Below, piece after piece: positions 23,176-33,697 of a stretch of 64,000 nt of DNA. Position 1 is the first letter of the stretch; the number at the start of each line of letters is the position of its first letter. The translations under genes and the position numbers were made by a program. The DNA is taken from contig JADJTW010000012.1 of NCBI GenBank assembly GCA_016710965.1, positions 1-64,000 on the forward strand, written 5' to 3'. Source of the DNA: Flavobacteriales bacterium. Its GTDB lineage: Bacteria > Bacteroidota > Bacteroidia > Flavobacteriales_F > PHOS-HE28. The notes below the pieces were generated by a model. It was not told the DNA's origin, made no database searches, and was given only the letters and a program-made list of their open reading frames with translations.

Positions 23176-26100
23176 ATGTTCCGCAAGATCCTGTTCTCCC
23201 TCGCTCTCGGCGCCGCTGCCCTGAACACGCACGCCACGCACTTCAGCGGAGGAGAGATCTACTGGGATTGCTTGGGCAACAACCAGTACCTGATCACCAT
23301 GGTCGTGTACCGCGACTGCGCTGGTATCAATGTGGATCCGAACGTGACCCTCCAGCTGCAGAGCCCCTGCGGCAACTCGAGCGTAGTGGTGAGCACCCCG
23401 GGCGGAACAGAGATCAGCCAGCTCTGTGGCGCCGAACTGCCCAACAGCACCTGCAACGGAGGCTCCTTGCCCGGGATCGAGCAGTACATCTACACCGCCA
23501 CGGTAACGCTTGCGCCATGCGATTACTGGACGATCTCCTACACGAATATCTACCGCAACAACGCGATTGTGAACCTCCAGAATCCCGGCACGCAGCGCAC
23601 CTACATCCGGGCCACGATCAATACGCTGGCGATGAACCCGTGCAACGATTCGCCGCAGTTCTCCAACACGGCGATCCCCTACGTGTGCATGGGCTACCCC
23701 ATCACTTACAGCTTCGGTGCGTACGATCCCGAAGGCGATTCGCTCAGCTATACGCTGATCGACGCCATGGGCATCAACGGAGCGCCCATCCCTTACGTAG
23801 CACCGAACACAGGCCTGCAGCCGATCCCCGGCCTCACGCTTGATCCAGTTACAGGCCAGGTGAACTTCATCCTGAACACCCAGGGCAACTGGGTGGTGGT
23901 GGTGCAGGTTAACCACTACGTGAATGGCGTGCTCGTAGGCACCATCATGCGCGACATGCAGTTCGTGGCCTACCCATGCGGCAACGACCCGCCTGACCCC
24001 ACCACCGGATTGATCCAAAATCTCAGTGGCACAGCCGTGCAACTCGGACCTCGGGCCATCCAGGTGTGCGAATCGGGCAACTTCTGCTTCGACTTCGTGA
24101 TCAGTGACCCCAACCTGCCCAACGTCCTCGATGCATTCAGCAACATCGGGCAGAACCTGCCGGGAGCCACCTTCACCTTCAATGGTTTCAATCCCATCAC
24201 CTGCACGGTCTGCTGGAACGCAACACCGAACACGAGCGGCTTCTTTCCCTTCATCGTGAACGTGGATGATGGTGCCTGCCCGATACCCGCCTTCCAGACC
24301 TACGTGTACTCCGTTACCGTAATACCCGGCCTGTACGGAGGCATCACCACCACCAATGAGGCCTGTGTTGGCACGGGCAACGGAACAGCGACTGCCAGCG
24401 TGACCGCGGGTACCGCACCATTCACATACGCATGGAATACAGGGGCCACGACACCCAGCATCACCGGACCCAGCGGCAGCTATACCGTAACGATGACGGA
24501 TGCGAACAACTGCGTATCGCCGCCCTATACCGGGGTGATCAATGTGACCAGCCAGCCGAACATCGCGAATGCCGGCCCTGACGCTATAGGATGCGTGGCG
24601 AGCGGTGCGATTGCTCTCAACGGTAGCGTGACCAACGCCACTGGCGGGGCATGGAGCGGAGGCGCGGGCGTGTACAGCGGTGCATGGCCCAACATCGGCT
24701 ACACGCCCACCAGTGCGGAGATCAATACAGGCTCGATGGTGCAAACGCTCACCACCACCGGCAATGGGGGATGTCCGCCCGATACAGATAGCATGGTGCT
24801 GACACTGGTGAACAGCTTCGCGAACGTGACCGTGTCGCCGACCAATGCACTGTGCAATGGAGGTGCGACGGGGTCCGCGACCGTTTCCCCCGCCACGCCA
24901 GGATTCACATACGCATGGAACACCAATCCGGTGCAATCACTGCCCACGGCCATCAACCTGACTGCCGGGAACTACAGCGTCACCATCACCGACGGGTTCA
25001 ACTGCCAGACCACCTTGACGACAACAGTGGGGCAGCCTGCCGCAGTGACGCTGGCCAACCTCATAAGCGTGGATGAGACCTGCGCCGGATCCGGCAATGG
25101 AGGAGCCACGGCCACAGGCGGTGGGGGCACGGCACCATACAGCTACACGTGGAGCAACGGTGCCACTGGTCCCACCATCATCGCAGGTGCAGGCAGCTAT
25201 ACGGTATCGGTTACCGATGCGAACGGCTGCATACCGGCAACAGGCATTGCAACGATCAGCGCGGCAGCGCAGCCCAACCAGGCCAACGCAGGCGCTGACC
25301 TCGTCGGCTGCATTGGTTCCTTCCCCATCGCGCTGAGCGGCACCGTAGTGAACGCCACCGGAGGCAGCTGGAGCGGCGGCACAGGTTCTTTCACCGGTGC
25401 GTGGCCCAATGTGAGCTACACGCCCAGCGCGAGCGATATCCTGAACAATGGGGCGACGCTCACGCTCAACACCGTCGGCAACACGAACTGTCCTTCGGTG
25501 AGCGATCAAGTCTTCATCAACATCCCCAACAGTTTCGCCAACGCTTCGGTAACACCAACCGATGCACTGTGCTTCGGAGCGAGCAACGGCAGCGTCAGCT
25601 TCAGCCCCACAACGCCAGGCTTCAGCTACGCCTGGAATACCAATCCTGTGCAGACCGGGCCGACGGCTTCGGGGGCTTGCTGCAGGCAGCTACACCGTTA
25701 CCGCAACCGACAGCTATGGCTGCAATGCCACCTTGAGCACCACGGTGAACCAACCCAGTGCGCTCGCTCTCGTGGGTTTGACCGTGGTGGACGAACCCTG
25801 CGCCGGGCAGAACAACGGGACGATCACAGCGACTGCCACAGGAGGCACGCTCCCGTACAACTATAGTTGGAACACCGGTGCGAGCGGTGCAGTGCTCACC
25901 GCCGGAGCCGGCACGTACACGGTTACCATCACTGATGCCAATGGCTGCACGCCTGTTGCGGTCGGAACGGCAACCATCAACGCATCGGCCCAGCCCAACC
26001 AAGCGAATGCCGGTGCGGACCTGGTGGGTTGCGTGGGCAGCTTCCCTGTAGCGTTGAGCGGAAGCGTGGTGAACGCGACAGGAGGAACGTGGAGCGGTGG

Positions 26101-28693
26101 CAACGGCAGCTTCACAGGTGCATGGCCGAACGTGAGCTACAACCCGAGCGCAGGGGATATCGCCGCTGGCGGAGCGACCCTGACCCTGACCACGACCGGC
26201 AACAGCAACTGCCCATCAGCTAGCGATCAAGTCTTCATCAACCTGCCGAACAGCTTCGCGAACCTGACCATCAACAGTGAGGATGCAACGTGCTTCGGTT
26301 CTACAACAGGATGGGCGAGCATTCTCCCGAACAACCCGTCATTCACCTACCAGTGGAGCGATCCTGCTTCGCAATCAACGGCGAATGCGGTGAACCTTCC
26401 GGCAGGCACATGGGGCGTCACCGTGCTCGACGCTTTCGGATGCAGCATCTCGCAATCCGTAACGATCACGCAGCCTGCGGCTATCAGCCTCCTGGGCCTG
26501 ACTGTGACTGATGAGAGCTGCGCAGGATTCGGCAACGGCTCCATCACGAGCACTGTGAGCGGTGGCACGCTCCCCTACAGCTACACTTGGAGCAACGGTG
26601 CCACGAGCGCGTCCATCACCGGTGCTGCCGGCACGTACGGAGTGAGCATCACCGACGCCAATGGCTGTGCTCCAGCAAGCGGAACGGCCACCATCAACGC
26701 AACAGGCCAACCTAATGCGGCGAGCGCAGGACCCGATCTCGTCGGCTGCCTCAACAGCTACCCCATCGCCCTGCAAGGCAGTATTACCAATGCCACCGGT
26801 GGCGTTTGGAGCGGTGGCGCAGGCACCTTCGTGGTGCCAGGACCGAACGGCCAGTACATGCCCACTGCGGGTGAGATCGCCGCAGGCGGGGTGACACTGA
26901 CGCTCACGACCACAGGTAATACCACCTGTCCACCAGCCAGCGATGCGGTGTACATCGCCCTCAGCAATGCCTTCCTGGGCGCATCGCTCACCGCAACGAA
27001 CGTCAGCTGCAATGGCCTTGGCAACGGAAGCATAGCTCTCGCCCCCAATGCTGCAGGCAACAGCTACCTCTGGAACGATCCTCAGGCGCAGACAACCCCC
27101 ACTGCAACGAACCTGGCGCCTGGCAGCTACACCGTGCTTGTGACCGACGCACTGGGCTGCGATACCACGTACACCGCTGCGATCACGCAGCCGCCCACGT
27201 TGGCCATCGTCAATCTGGCTTCCACGAACGTCACCTGCTACGGAGGAGCCAACGGCACCGCGAACGTTCAAGCAAGCGGTGGCACACCAGCGTACACGAT
27301 CAACTGGAGCACGGGCCAGAGCGGTGCCACGGCGATCGCATTGCCCGCAGGCAGCATCACGGTGAATGTGACCGATGCGAACGGCTGTACGGTGCAAGCC
27401 AATGCAACCATTACACAACCCCAGCCGATCGTGCTCACTGCTCAAGTGCCGGATACGGTGTGCGTGAACGTCCCGACCACGCTCTCGGCACAGGCCAGCG
27501 GCGGTACAGGAACGCTCAACTACAACTGGGGGCCGCTTGGCACGGGCAATCCCATCACCGTGAACTTCAGCAGCAGCCAGAACGTGCAGTTGATAGTGAG
27601 CGACCAGTACGGATGCACGGCGCCCCCGCTCGTCATGCCTGTCTACGTTCTCGACCTGAGCACTGCGAACCTGGTTACCTACGGAGACACGATCGTCTGT
27701 CCGGGTGGCAACCCTGCGACCGTAGGCGCATCGCTGAGCAATTACGCTGGGGCGTACACGATCAGTTGGACCGAATTGGGGACTACCGGCAACGGCCCGT
27801 TCACGGTGCCTTTCTCCTCGAACCAGGACCTGCACGTGCATGTGACGGACCAGTGCGGCAACACGATCGATCGCATCGTAACACTGCGTGTGCAAGTGCC
27901 GCCTGCGGTCCAATTGCCAGCGCTCTTCGCTGAAGGATGCGCGCCGCTCACCGTTGACTTCCCCGATCTGCAGTTCGACCCCAGTATCAGCTACCTCTGG
28001 AACCTTGGGAACGGCAGCACGAGCACAGCGCCTTCGCCGGTGGTGGTGTACGAAGGAGGCATCTACAACGTGAGCCTCACGGCAAGCACGCCTATCGGTT
28101 GCACCAGCACCAGCCCGACAACGGGCCTCATCAACGCATGGGCTCCACCTGTCGCCGGCTTCACCGCCAGCGCATGGAGCGCCTCGGCCGACAATGCGAG
28201 CATCAATTTCACCGACCTCAGTAGCGGCACCATCGCTACCTGGACTTGGAACTTCGGGGATGGCGGCACCAGCAACGCCATCAATCCCAGTTGGACCTAT
28301 ACCGATGTCGGCACGTTCGCCGTCGACCTCTACGTCACCGACATCCACGGCTGCACGGATGATGCGTCCGCAAACATCACCATTACGCCAGTGTACGATG
28401 TGGTAATCCCCACGGCCTTCACCCCCAACGGCAACAACGGTGGTGCTTACGACCCCAACGCGCTCGACAACGACGTGTTCTACGCCTTTGTCCGATTCGT
28501 GAAGGACTTCCGCATGCGGATCTTCAACCGCTGGGGCGAACTCGTCTTCGAGAGCGAAGATGTGCGCATGGGCTGGGATGGCAATTACCGCGGCCAACTG
28601 AGCCCACAGGACGTGTACGTGGTGCAGACCTGGATCCGCTTCGTGGACAACCGTGAAGTGCAGAAGCTCACTGATCTCACATTGTTCCGATGA
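23176..28693 (+). CDS. Giant SprB-like repeat adhesin with T9SS type B sorting domain, one frameshift
   Basis: About 1838 residues once one frameshift is corrected. After a signal peptide comes the adhesin head common in Bacteroidota (THFSGGEIYWDCLGNNQYLI, VVYRDCAG, FGAYDPEGDSLSYTLIDAM). From about residue 385 to 1340 a unit of about 240 residues is repeated four times. Each holds two SprB-type modules (C-x-G-x-x-NG...Y-x-W-N/S-x-G-A...G-x-Y-x-V-x-x-TDANGC) and one NAGADLVGC...TGGxWSGG...VSY-P module. A PKD domain (WTWNFGDGG) and a type B gliding-associated C-terminal domain (IPTAFTPNGNN, RIFNRWGELVFES, GWDGNYRGQ) end the protein. A G5 run at 25671-25675 has one G too many; removing it restores ASGLAAGSYT. 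Its stop overlaps the PorP/SprF gene as ATGA. Confidence 0.92.
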
Positions 28694-29688
28694 AGGCACG
28701 CGAACTCGCCTTCCTCGGATCGATGGCTGCGGCCTTCATGGCAAGGGCTCAAGATCCGCAGTTCTCGCAGTTCTACGCAGCGGCGCAATACCTCAATCCT
28801 GCGCTCACCGGCAATACGCACCAGGACCGCATCGCCATGAACTACCGGTTGCAATGGCCGGGGGTTCGGCCTGGCTACGAAACCTATATGGCAGCCTATG
28901 ACCACCGCTTCAGCACGTCGCCCGCAGGCATCGGCGGCATGGTGCTGCGCGACAAGGCCGGCACCAGTGGGCTCTTCAGCACCACAGTGGGCCTGAGCTA
29001 CAGCTACGAGGCGCGCATCAACTACCGACGTGCGCTGCGTTTCGGCACACGCATCGGATACACCATGCGCGGGGTTGACCCAAGCGGGTATCTGTTCGCC
29101 GACCAGGTGCTGCGCGACAACGCACCCGTGACGATCGAACCGAACCTGATCGAGCGCGTCAACTACCTCGACCTTGCTGGTGGCATGATGTACTACAGCG
29201 AGCACTTCTGGGCAGGGCTGAGCATGAACCATTTGAACCGGCCGAATACCAGCCTGATGATCGGGGGCGAGGCGAGAATGCAGGCACGGACGAGCGTCCA
29301 TGCCGGGTACCGATTCTCCATCGACGGGAGGCACATCAGCAAGAGCGAAACACGCATGACCATTGCCTCGCACTACAAGATGCAGGGCAAGTGGGACCAA
29401 CTGGACCTGGGTTGGTACATCGATCACGGCCAGCTCACCGGCGGGCTCTGGTACCGCGGCCTCCCGCTCGTGAAGGCCTACCAGCCCGGCTACGGCAACA
29501 ACGATGCAGTGATCCTCATGGTCGGCTACCAGACCGAGAGCCAGCTGCGCTTCGTGTACAGCTATGACATAACGATCAGCAAGCTCACCATGAAGAGCGC
29601 TGGCGCGCACGAGATCTCGCTCATCTACGAGTGGCCCAAGAAGGCTAAGAACCGCAAGCACAAGATCGTGCCCTGCCCGAAGTTCTGA
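28690..29688 (+). CDS. PorP/SprF family type IX secretion system membrane protein
   Basis: 332 residues with a signal peptide ending AAAFMARAQ. DPQFSQFYAAAQYLNPALTG, then RIAMNYRLQWPG, YETYMAAYDHRF, GGMVLRDKAGTSGLFSTTVG, LSYSYEARINYRRALRFGTR and the ending SAGAHEISLIYEWPKK are signatures of PorP/SprF outer-membrane barrels. SprF is needed for secretion of SprB. PorP/SprF paralogues are typically coded directly after a large type B cargo, as here, where the start overlaps the adhesin stop (ATGA). The pair is best read as a dedicated adhesin and its docking protein. Confidence 0.95.
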   Translation: MKARELAFLGSMAAAFMARAQDPQFSQFYAAAQYLNPALTGNTHQDRIAMNYRLQWPGVRPGYETYMAAYDHRFSTSPAGIGGMVLRDKAGTSGLFSTTVGLSYSYEARINYRRALRFGTRIGYTMRGVDPSGYLFADQVLRDNAPVTIEPNLIERVNYLDLAGGMMYYSEHFWAGLSMNHLNRPNTSLMIGGEARMQARTSVHAGYRFSIDGRHISKSETRMTIASHYKMQGKWDQLDLGWYIDHGQLTGGLWYRGLPLVKAYQPGYGNNDAVILMVGYQTESQLRFVYSYDITISKLTMKSAGAHEISLIYEWPKKAKNRKHKIVPCPKF

Positions 29689-29697
29689 GGGCGAAGC

Positions 29698-31515
29698 CTA
29701 CATCCGCTCCGGCACCTCGATGCCAAGGCACCACATGGCCTTCTTCGTCACGGCGGCAACGGCTGCACTGAGCGCTAGACGGAACCCCCGCTTCGCCGCA
29801 TCATCCTCCTTCAGCACGGGCACGGTTTGGTAAAAGGTGTTGTAGGCCTTCACCAGTTCGTAGGCGTGGTTGGCGAGAGTAGAAGGCTCCAACTTGATGG
29901 CCGCTTCGTTCAGCACTGCCGGGAAGTGATGGAGCAACTTGATGATGGCGCGTTCCTCTGGGAGAAGGGCAGAGTTGTCAGTTCTCAGTTGTCCGGCGCT
30001 GCCTGACAACTGAGAACTGACAACTGACAACTCAGCGTCTGCTTTGCGCAGCAGCGACTTGATCCTGGCATAAGTGTACTGGATGAAGGGCCCCGTATGC
30101 CCTTGCAGGTCGATGCTCGCGGCGGGATCGAAGAGCATGCGCTTCTTCGGGTCCACTTTCAGCAGGTAGTACTTCACGGCAGCAAGGCCGATCATCTCGA
30201 AGAGCGCGGTCTTCTCCTCCGCACTGAACTCATCGAGCTTGCTCAGTTGCTCACCGGAAGCCCGTGCTTCGTTCACCACTTCCTCGATCAGCTCGTCGGC
30301 ATCCACCACCGTGCCTTCGCGGCTCTTCATCTTGCCTGTGGGCAGGTCCACCATGCCGTAGCTGAGGTGGAAGAGCTCCCTGGCCCACTCGAAGCCGAGC
30401 TTCCTCAGGATGATGAAGAGGACCTTGAAGTGGTAGTCCTGCTCGTTGCCCACGGTGTAGATGAGCTTGGATAGTCCGGGATACTCCTCGAAGCGCTTGA
30501 TCGCCGTGCCGATGTCCTGCGTCATGTACACGCTGGTGCCATCGCGGCGCAGCAACACCTTTTCGTCGAGGCCTTCTGCGGTATTGTCCACCCACACGGC
30601 GCCATCCTTCTCGTAGAAGACGCCCTTCTTCAGTCCTTCGAGCACGTCGTTCTTGCCCAGCACGTAGGTCTGGCTCTCGTAGTAAAGCTTGTCGAACTCA
30701 ACGCCCATGCGGGTGTATGTGGCGTTGAAGCCATCGTACACCCAGCCGTTCATCTTCGCCCAGAGCGCGCGCACGTCAGCGTCGTTCGCTTCCCAGTTGA
30801 GCAACATGGCTTGTGCTTCCAACAAGATGGGAGCTTCCTTCTCCGCTTGCTCCTTCGTCTTCCCTGCTGCAACGAGTCCTTCGATCTCGCGCTTGTACAC
30901 CTTGTCGAATTCCACGTAGTACTTGCCGACGAGCTTGTCGCCCTTAAGACCGCTGCTCTCCGGTGTTTCGCCCTTGCCGAACTTCTGCCACGCCACCATG
31001 CTCTTGCAGATGTGGATGCCGCGGTCGTTGATCACCTGGGCGCGGATCACCTCATGGCCCACGCTCTGCAGTATGCGGCTCACGCTATGCCCGAGGAAGA
31101 TGTTGCGCATGTGGCCCAGGTGAAGCGGCTTGTTGGTGTTGGGCGAACTGTACTCCACCATCACCTTCTTGCCATTCGCCGGGAATGCGAGAATGTCCTT
31201 CTCCCCTGCTTCCTGCGAGAACCCGAGCCAGTAGCTGTCGGCGACAACGAGGTTGAGGAAGCCCTTGACCACATTGAAGCGCGCAACGATGAGCAGGTTT
31301 GCTTGCACATGCTCGCCGATCGCTTGTGCGGTCTGCTCCGGTCCTTTTCCGCTGATCTTCAGGAACGGAAAGACGTTGATGGTCACGTCGCCTTCGAATT
31401 CCGGTCGTGTGCTCTGGAAACCGATGGCCTTGGCATCGAGGTCGTGACCGAAGAGGTCCTTGAACGCCGCTTGCAACGCTGGAACAAGCTGCGCTTGAAG
31501 TCTATCCTGGAACAT
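29698..31515 (-). CDS. argS: Arginine--tRNA ligase
   Basis: 605 residues, starting MFQDRLQAQLVPAL. An Arg-specific N-terminal domain is followed by the class I active site VEYSSPNTNKPLHLGHMRN (HIGH variant HLGH), then VINDRGIHICKSMVAW, LLRRDGTSVYMTQDIGTA, YTVGNEQDYHFKVLF, MVDLPTGKMKSREGTVVDAD (KMSKS-like loop), HTGPFIQYTYARIKSLLRK, and a DALR anticodon-binding domain ending CLGIEVPERM. Unusually, about residues 497-514 (LSVVSSQLSGSAGQLRTD) are encoded by a palindromic element (29973-30025) inserted in frame just before the DALR domain. It charges tRNA-Arg. Ten bases separate it from the convergent PorP/SprF gene. Confidence 0.97.
   Translation of the reverse strand: MFQDRLQAQLVPALQAAFKDLFGHDLDAKAIGFQSTRPEFEGDVTINVFPFLKISGKGPEQTAQAIGEHVQANLLIVARFNVVKGFLNLVVADSYWLGFSQEAGEKDILAFPANGKKVMVEYSSPNTNKPLHLGHMRNIFLGHSVSRILQSVGHEVIRAQVINDRGIHICKSMVAWQKFGKGETPESSGLKGDKLVGKYYVEFDKVYKREIEGLVAAGKTKEQAEKEAPILLEAQAMLLNWEANDADVRALWAKMNGWVYDGFNATYTRMGVEFDKLYYESQTYVLGKNDVLEGLKKGVFYEKDGAVWVDNTAEGLDEKVLLRRDGTSVYMTQDIGTAIKRFEEYPGLSKLIYTVGNEQDYHFKVLFIILRKLGFEWARELFHLSYGMVDLPTGKMKSREGTVVDADELIEEVVNEARASGEQLSKLDEFSAEEKTALFEMIGLAAVKYYLLKVDPKKRMLFDPAASIDLQGHTGPFIQYTYARIKSLLRKADAELSVVSSQLSGSAGQLRTDNSALLPEERAIIKLLHHFPAVLNEAAIKLEPSTLANHAYELVKAYNTFYQTVPVLKEDDAAKRGFRLALSAAVAAVTKKAMWCLGIEVPERM
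29973..30025. repeat. Palindromic element inside argS
   Basis: A perfect 21-base inverted repeat: left arm 29973-29993 (AGTTGTCAGTTCTCAGTTGT plus C), an 11-base loop CGGCGCTGCCT, and right arm 30005-30025. The GTTGTCAGTTGTC / GACAACTGACAAC words recur in intergenic elements at 34404-34479 and 46270-46346. Inside argS it is translated without breaking the frame. Short palindromic elements of this vocabulary are known to lie scattered in bacterial genomes; protein-coding insertions recall Rickettsia palindromic elements. Confidence 0.88.
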
Positions 31516-31547
31516 GGGGCGCAAAGGAAGGGATCGCAACGTCACCC

Positions 31548-31610
31548 TGCGCGACCGTCACTCCGGGCAAGCAAGGCTTTGCGAGCGCGACCCGGAGTGA
31601 CGGTCGCGCA
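31548..31610. repeat. Dispersed hairpin repeat upstream of argS
   Basis: TGCGCGACCGTCACTCCGGG (31548-31567) is mirrored perfectly at 31591-31610 around a 23-base loop. The core from CGTCACTCCGGGCAAG through GCGA and CGCGAC to CGGAGT recurs, decayed, at 37483-37524, so this is a multi-copy element rather than a gene-specific structure. Confidence 0.75.
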
Positions 31611-31618
31611 TTGGTGAG

Positions 31619-31665
31619 ACTCCGGATAGGCGGGTCCCGCTGCTACGCAGCCCGCCTTCCGGAGT
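31619..31665 (-). terminator. Hairpin downstream of ctlX
   Basis: ACTCCGGATAGGCGGG (31619-31634) pairs with CCCGCCTTCCGGAGT (31651-31665) with one bulge and a 16-base loop. It lies six bases beyond the ctlX stop and could end the arginase-ctlX transcript, though no T-run follows. It may instead belong to the adjacent repeat family. Confidence 0.45.
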
Positions 31666-31670
31666 GACGT

Positions 31671-32618
31671 TCAGGCCTTGGGCAAGAAATTCTCCGCTAG
31701 CATGCACCGCACACTTCCACCGCCCACGGCCTCGATGGTCGGGATCGCCACGGGGATCAGCTGCGTATGCCGTTCGAGCGCGACGCGCTGATGGGGCCGC
31801 AGCGCGCGGAAAGCCGTTTCACTGAGGAAGGTGAAGGAGCGCAGGCCGTCGGTGGATAGTTGTCCGGCTGGCTTGCCCTTCAACTCGATCATGTTCCCCA
31901 CGTACTTGTACATCTGCACAATGCTGATGGCGATGATCTCCTTGCCGCTTTTCGCCAGTTCTTCCTCCACCTCCTGGCGCTCGGCCGGGTACGGCATGGC
32001 ATCGAAGCAGACCACCGCGAAGGATCCGCCGATGCTCATCATCACATTCGTGTGGTACACCGGCGCGCCGTTGATACGCCCATCCATGGTGGCGGTAAAA
32101 GCGATCGGCGTGTAGCGGAACTGATCGCACCAATCGATCAACGCGCTTTCAGTGGTGCGCGGCGAGAGGCAGGCGAACGCACGCTTGTGAACGCGGTCAA
32201 GGACCAAGCTGCCCGTGCCTTCGAGGATACGGCCGCTATGTTCCCAGCCGCTGATGTCGAGCACCTCCTCGGTCGTGAACCCCTCGCGACGCAGCGTAGC
32301 GGCCATGTCCGGATCGCGCTCGGCCCGGCGGCTTTGGGTGAACATCGGGTAGAGCGCGATTCGGCCATCGGCATGCGTGCTGAACCAATTGTTGGGGAAG
32401 ACCGCGTTCGGCGCGTTCAGGTCAATAGGGTCCAGCACGGTAATGCCGATACCGCACTGGCGCAGGGCTTCAAGCAAGCCATCGAACTCCTCGGCTGCAT
32501 GTTCGCGCACTTCGATGCTAGCCAACTCTTGCTGGAAATCATTGCTCACGGCCGTCTCGGGATCGTAGCGGAAACCCGTGGGGCGCACAAGGATGACGCA
32601 AGAGGCGGACTGGCTCAC
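31671..32618 (-). CDS. ctlX: Citrulline hydrolase-type enzyme CtlX (amidinotransferase fold)
   Basis: 315 residues. VILVRPTGFRYDPETAVSND, NAVFPNNWFSTHADGRIALY, ILEGTGSLVLDRVHKRAFAC, VYHTNVMMSIGGSFAVVC and GGGSVRCMLAENFLP follow the arginine deiminase/amidinotransferase superfamily. The F-P-N-N-W-x-S-T-H, E-G-T-G-S-L-V-L-D and C-terminal C-M-L-A-E-N elements match CtlX, which hydrolyses citrulline to ornithine. The catalytic Cys is expected in SVRCMLAE. The start is a GTG at 32618 that overlaps the arginase stop as GTGA and gives the family's normal length; longer readings run inside the arginase gene. Translational coupling with arginase suggests a shared ornithine-yielding pathway. Confidence 0.87.
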   Translation of the reverse strand: MSQSASCVILVRPTGFRYDPETAVSNDFQQELASIEVREHAAEEFDGLLEALRQCGIGITVLDPIDLNAPNAVFPNNWFSTHADGRIALYPMFTQSRRAERDPDMAATLRREGFTTEEVLDISGWEHSGRILEGTGSLVLDRVHKRAFACLSPRTTESALIDWCDQFRYTPIAFTATMDGRINGAPVYHTNVMMSIGGSFAVVCFDAMPYPAERQEVEEELAKSGKEIIAISIVQMYKYVGNMIELKGKPAGQLSTDGLRSFTFLSETAFRALRPHQRVALERHTQLIPVAIPTIEAVGGGSVRCMLAENFLPKA

Positions 32619-33553
32619 CGATTCCGCAAAATGGGGAACAAGGGTTCGAGTATGGAGAGCGTGGCCACGGCCATGGCGTTGTTGGTATCCAGTGCGGGGT
32701 TGATCTCCACCACATCCAGGGTGGCCGTTTTCGGGTCGGCACAGAAACCGCTGAGAAGCTCCCGTGCCTCTTCCAGGAAGAGCCCGTTGGGCACGGGGGT
32801 TCCCGTACCAACGGAGATGCTCGGGTCGAGGCAATCCACATCGAAGCTCACGTGCAGGCGGTCGCACCCCGCCAAGTGCGCCAGGCTGTCCTTCACGGCT
32901 TGTGCCGCTCCCTTCTTTCGCAGATCTTCAACCGTGATGACCTTGATGCCATGCTCCTTGATGATGGCCTCTTCTTCGGCTTCGTAGTCGCGCAGGCCGA
33001 TGAAGACCAGGTCGCCCGGAAGGAGTTTGGGGCCACTGACACCGATCTTCCGCAGGCGGTCCCACGTGTCCATGGTGTATACCCGGGGACGGTTCTTGCC
33101 CTTTTTCTCGATTTGCATGAGCAGGGCCAAGGGCATCCCGTGGACATTCCCGCTGGGGGTCGTCCAAGGGCTGTGCAGGTCGGCGTGGGCATCTATCCAA
33201 ACCACTCCCAAACGCTGCTCGGGGAAGGCCATTTTGGTGCCTGAGACGGATCCGATCGCTATGGAATGATCGCCACCGACAACGATAGGGAATACGCTGT
33301 TGCGCAGGTACTTGTACACCTCGTACGCCAAGTCGCTCTCGAAGCGGATGAGACCATCGATGTGGTGGGCATTCGGGCTCCGGTCGTCCTCGTAGAGCAC
33401 GTCGTTCTCGTCGCGCAGCACACTCTCCTCTGCGTGCCCGAAGAGCTCACTCCCCAGCTTCCATGCGGCTACCCGCAAAGCTGCCATGCCCATGCTGGTG
33501 CCACGCGTGCCGGCGCCGATCTCTGAGGCCGCTTCTATCAGTCTTAATTCCAT
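32615..33553 (-). CDS. Arginase family hydrolase (ureohydrolase)
   Basis: 312 residues from MELRLIEAASEIGAGTRGTS. Metal-binding motifs for the two Mn ions are complete: VVGGDHSIAIG, WIDAHADLHSP and SFDVDCLDPS. The substrate-side segment GNVHGMPLALLM and the end ALDTNNAMAVATLSI are typical of arginase itself, which turns arginine into ornithine and urea. The Gly-rich N terminus and the ctlX neighbour support arginase over agmatinase or formiminoglutamase, though specificity is inferred. TACCTTGG lies 15 bases before the ATG. Confidence 0.9.
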   Translation of the reverse strand: MELRLIEAASEIGAGTRGTSMGMAALRVAAWKLGSELFGHAEESVLRDENDVLYEDDRSPNAHHIDGLIRFESDLAYEVYKYLRNSVFPIVVGGDHSIAIGSVSGTKMAFPEQRLGVVWIDAHADLHSPWTTPSGNVHGMPLALLMQIEKKGKNRPRVYTMDTWDRLRKIGVSGPKLLPGDLVFIGLRDYEAEEEAIIKEHGIKVITVEDLRKKGAAQAVKDSLAHLAGCDRLHVSFDVDCLDPSISVGTGTPVPNGLFLEEARELLSGFCADPKTATLDVVEINPALDTNNAMAVATLSILEPLFPILRNR

Positions 33554-33697
33554 GGTGCGGCCAAGGTAAGCCCCGGTTGTCGGGGCGGAAATCGGCTTAG
33601 GGCTCCACCGGTGCCCGTCAGTCCAGACGGCTCGTTCGTCGATGAAACCCTTTCGCTTGTCGTACCGTAGGAGGAAACCGCTCCTAATCCCATCGCC

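Noticed and set aside
22438..24936. 832-residue minus-strand frame opposite the chitinase and adhesin
   Set aside because: Composition is His/Arg/Gly-rich antisense of GC-rich repeats with no domain. The plus strand has intact motifs throughout.
24330..27190. Regular repeats that could suggest a CRISPR or satellite array
   Set aside because: The period is about 720 bases and is protein-coding throughout, with SprB module signatures.
26375..28699. 774-residue minus-strand frame opposite the adhesin
   Set aside because: It is antisense to the SprB-like repeats and the sorting domain; no start signal or family phrases.
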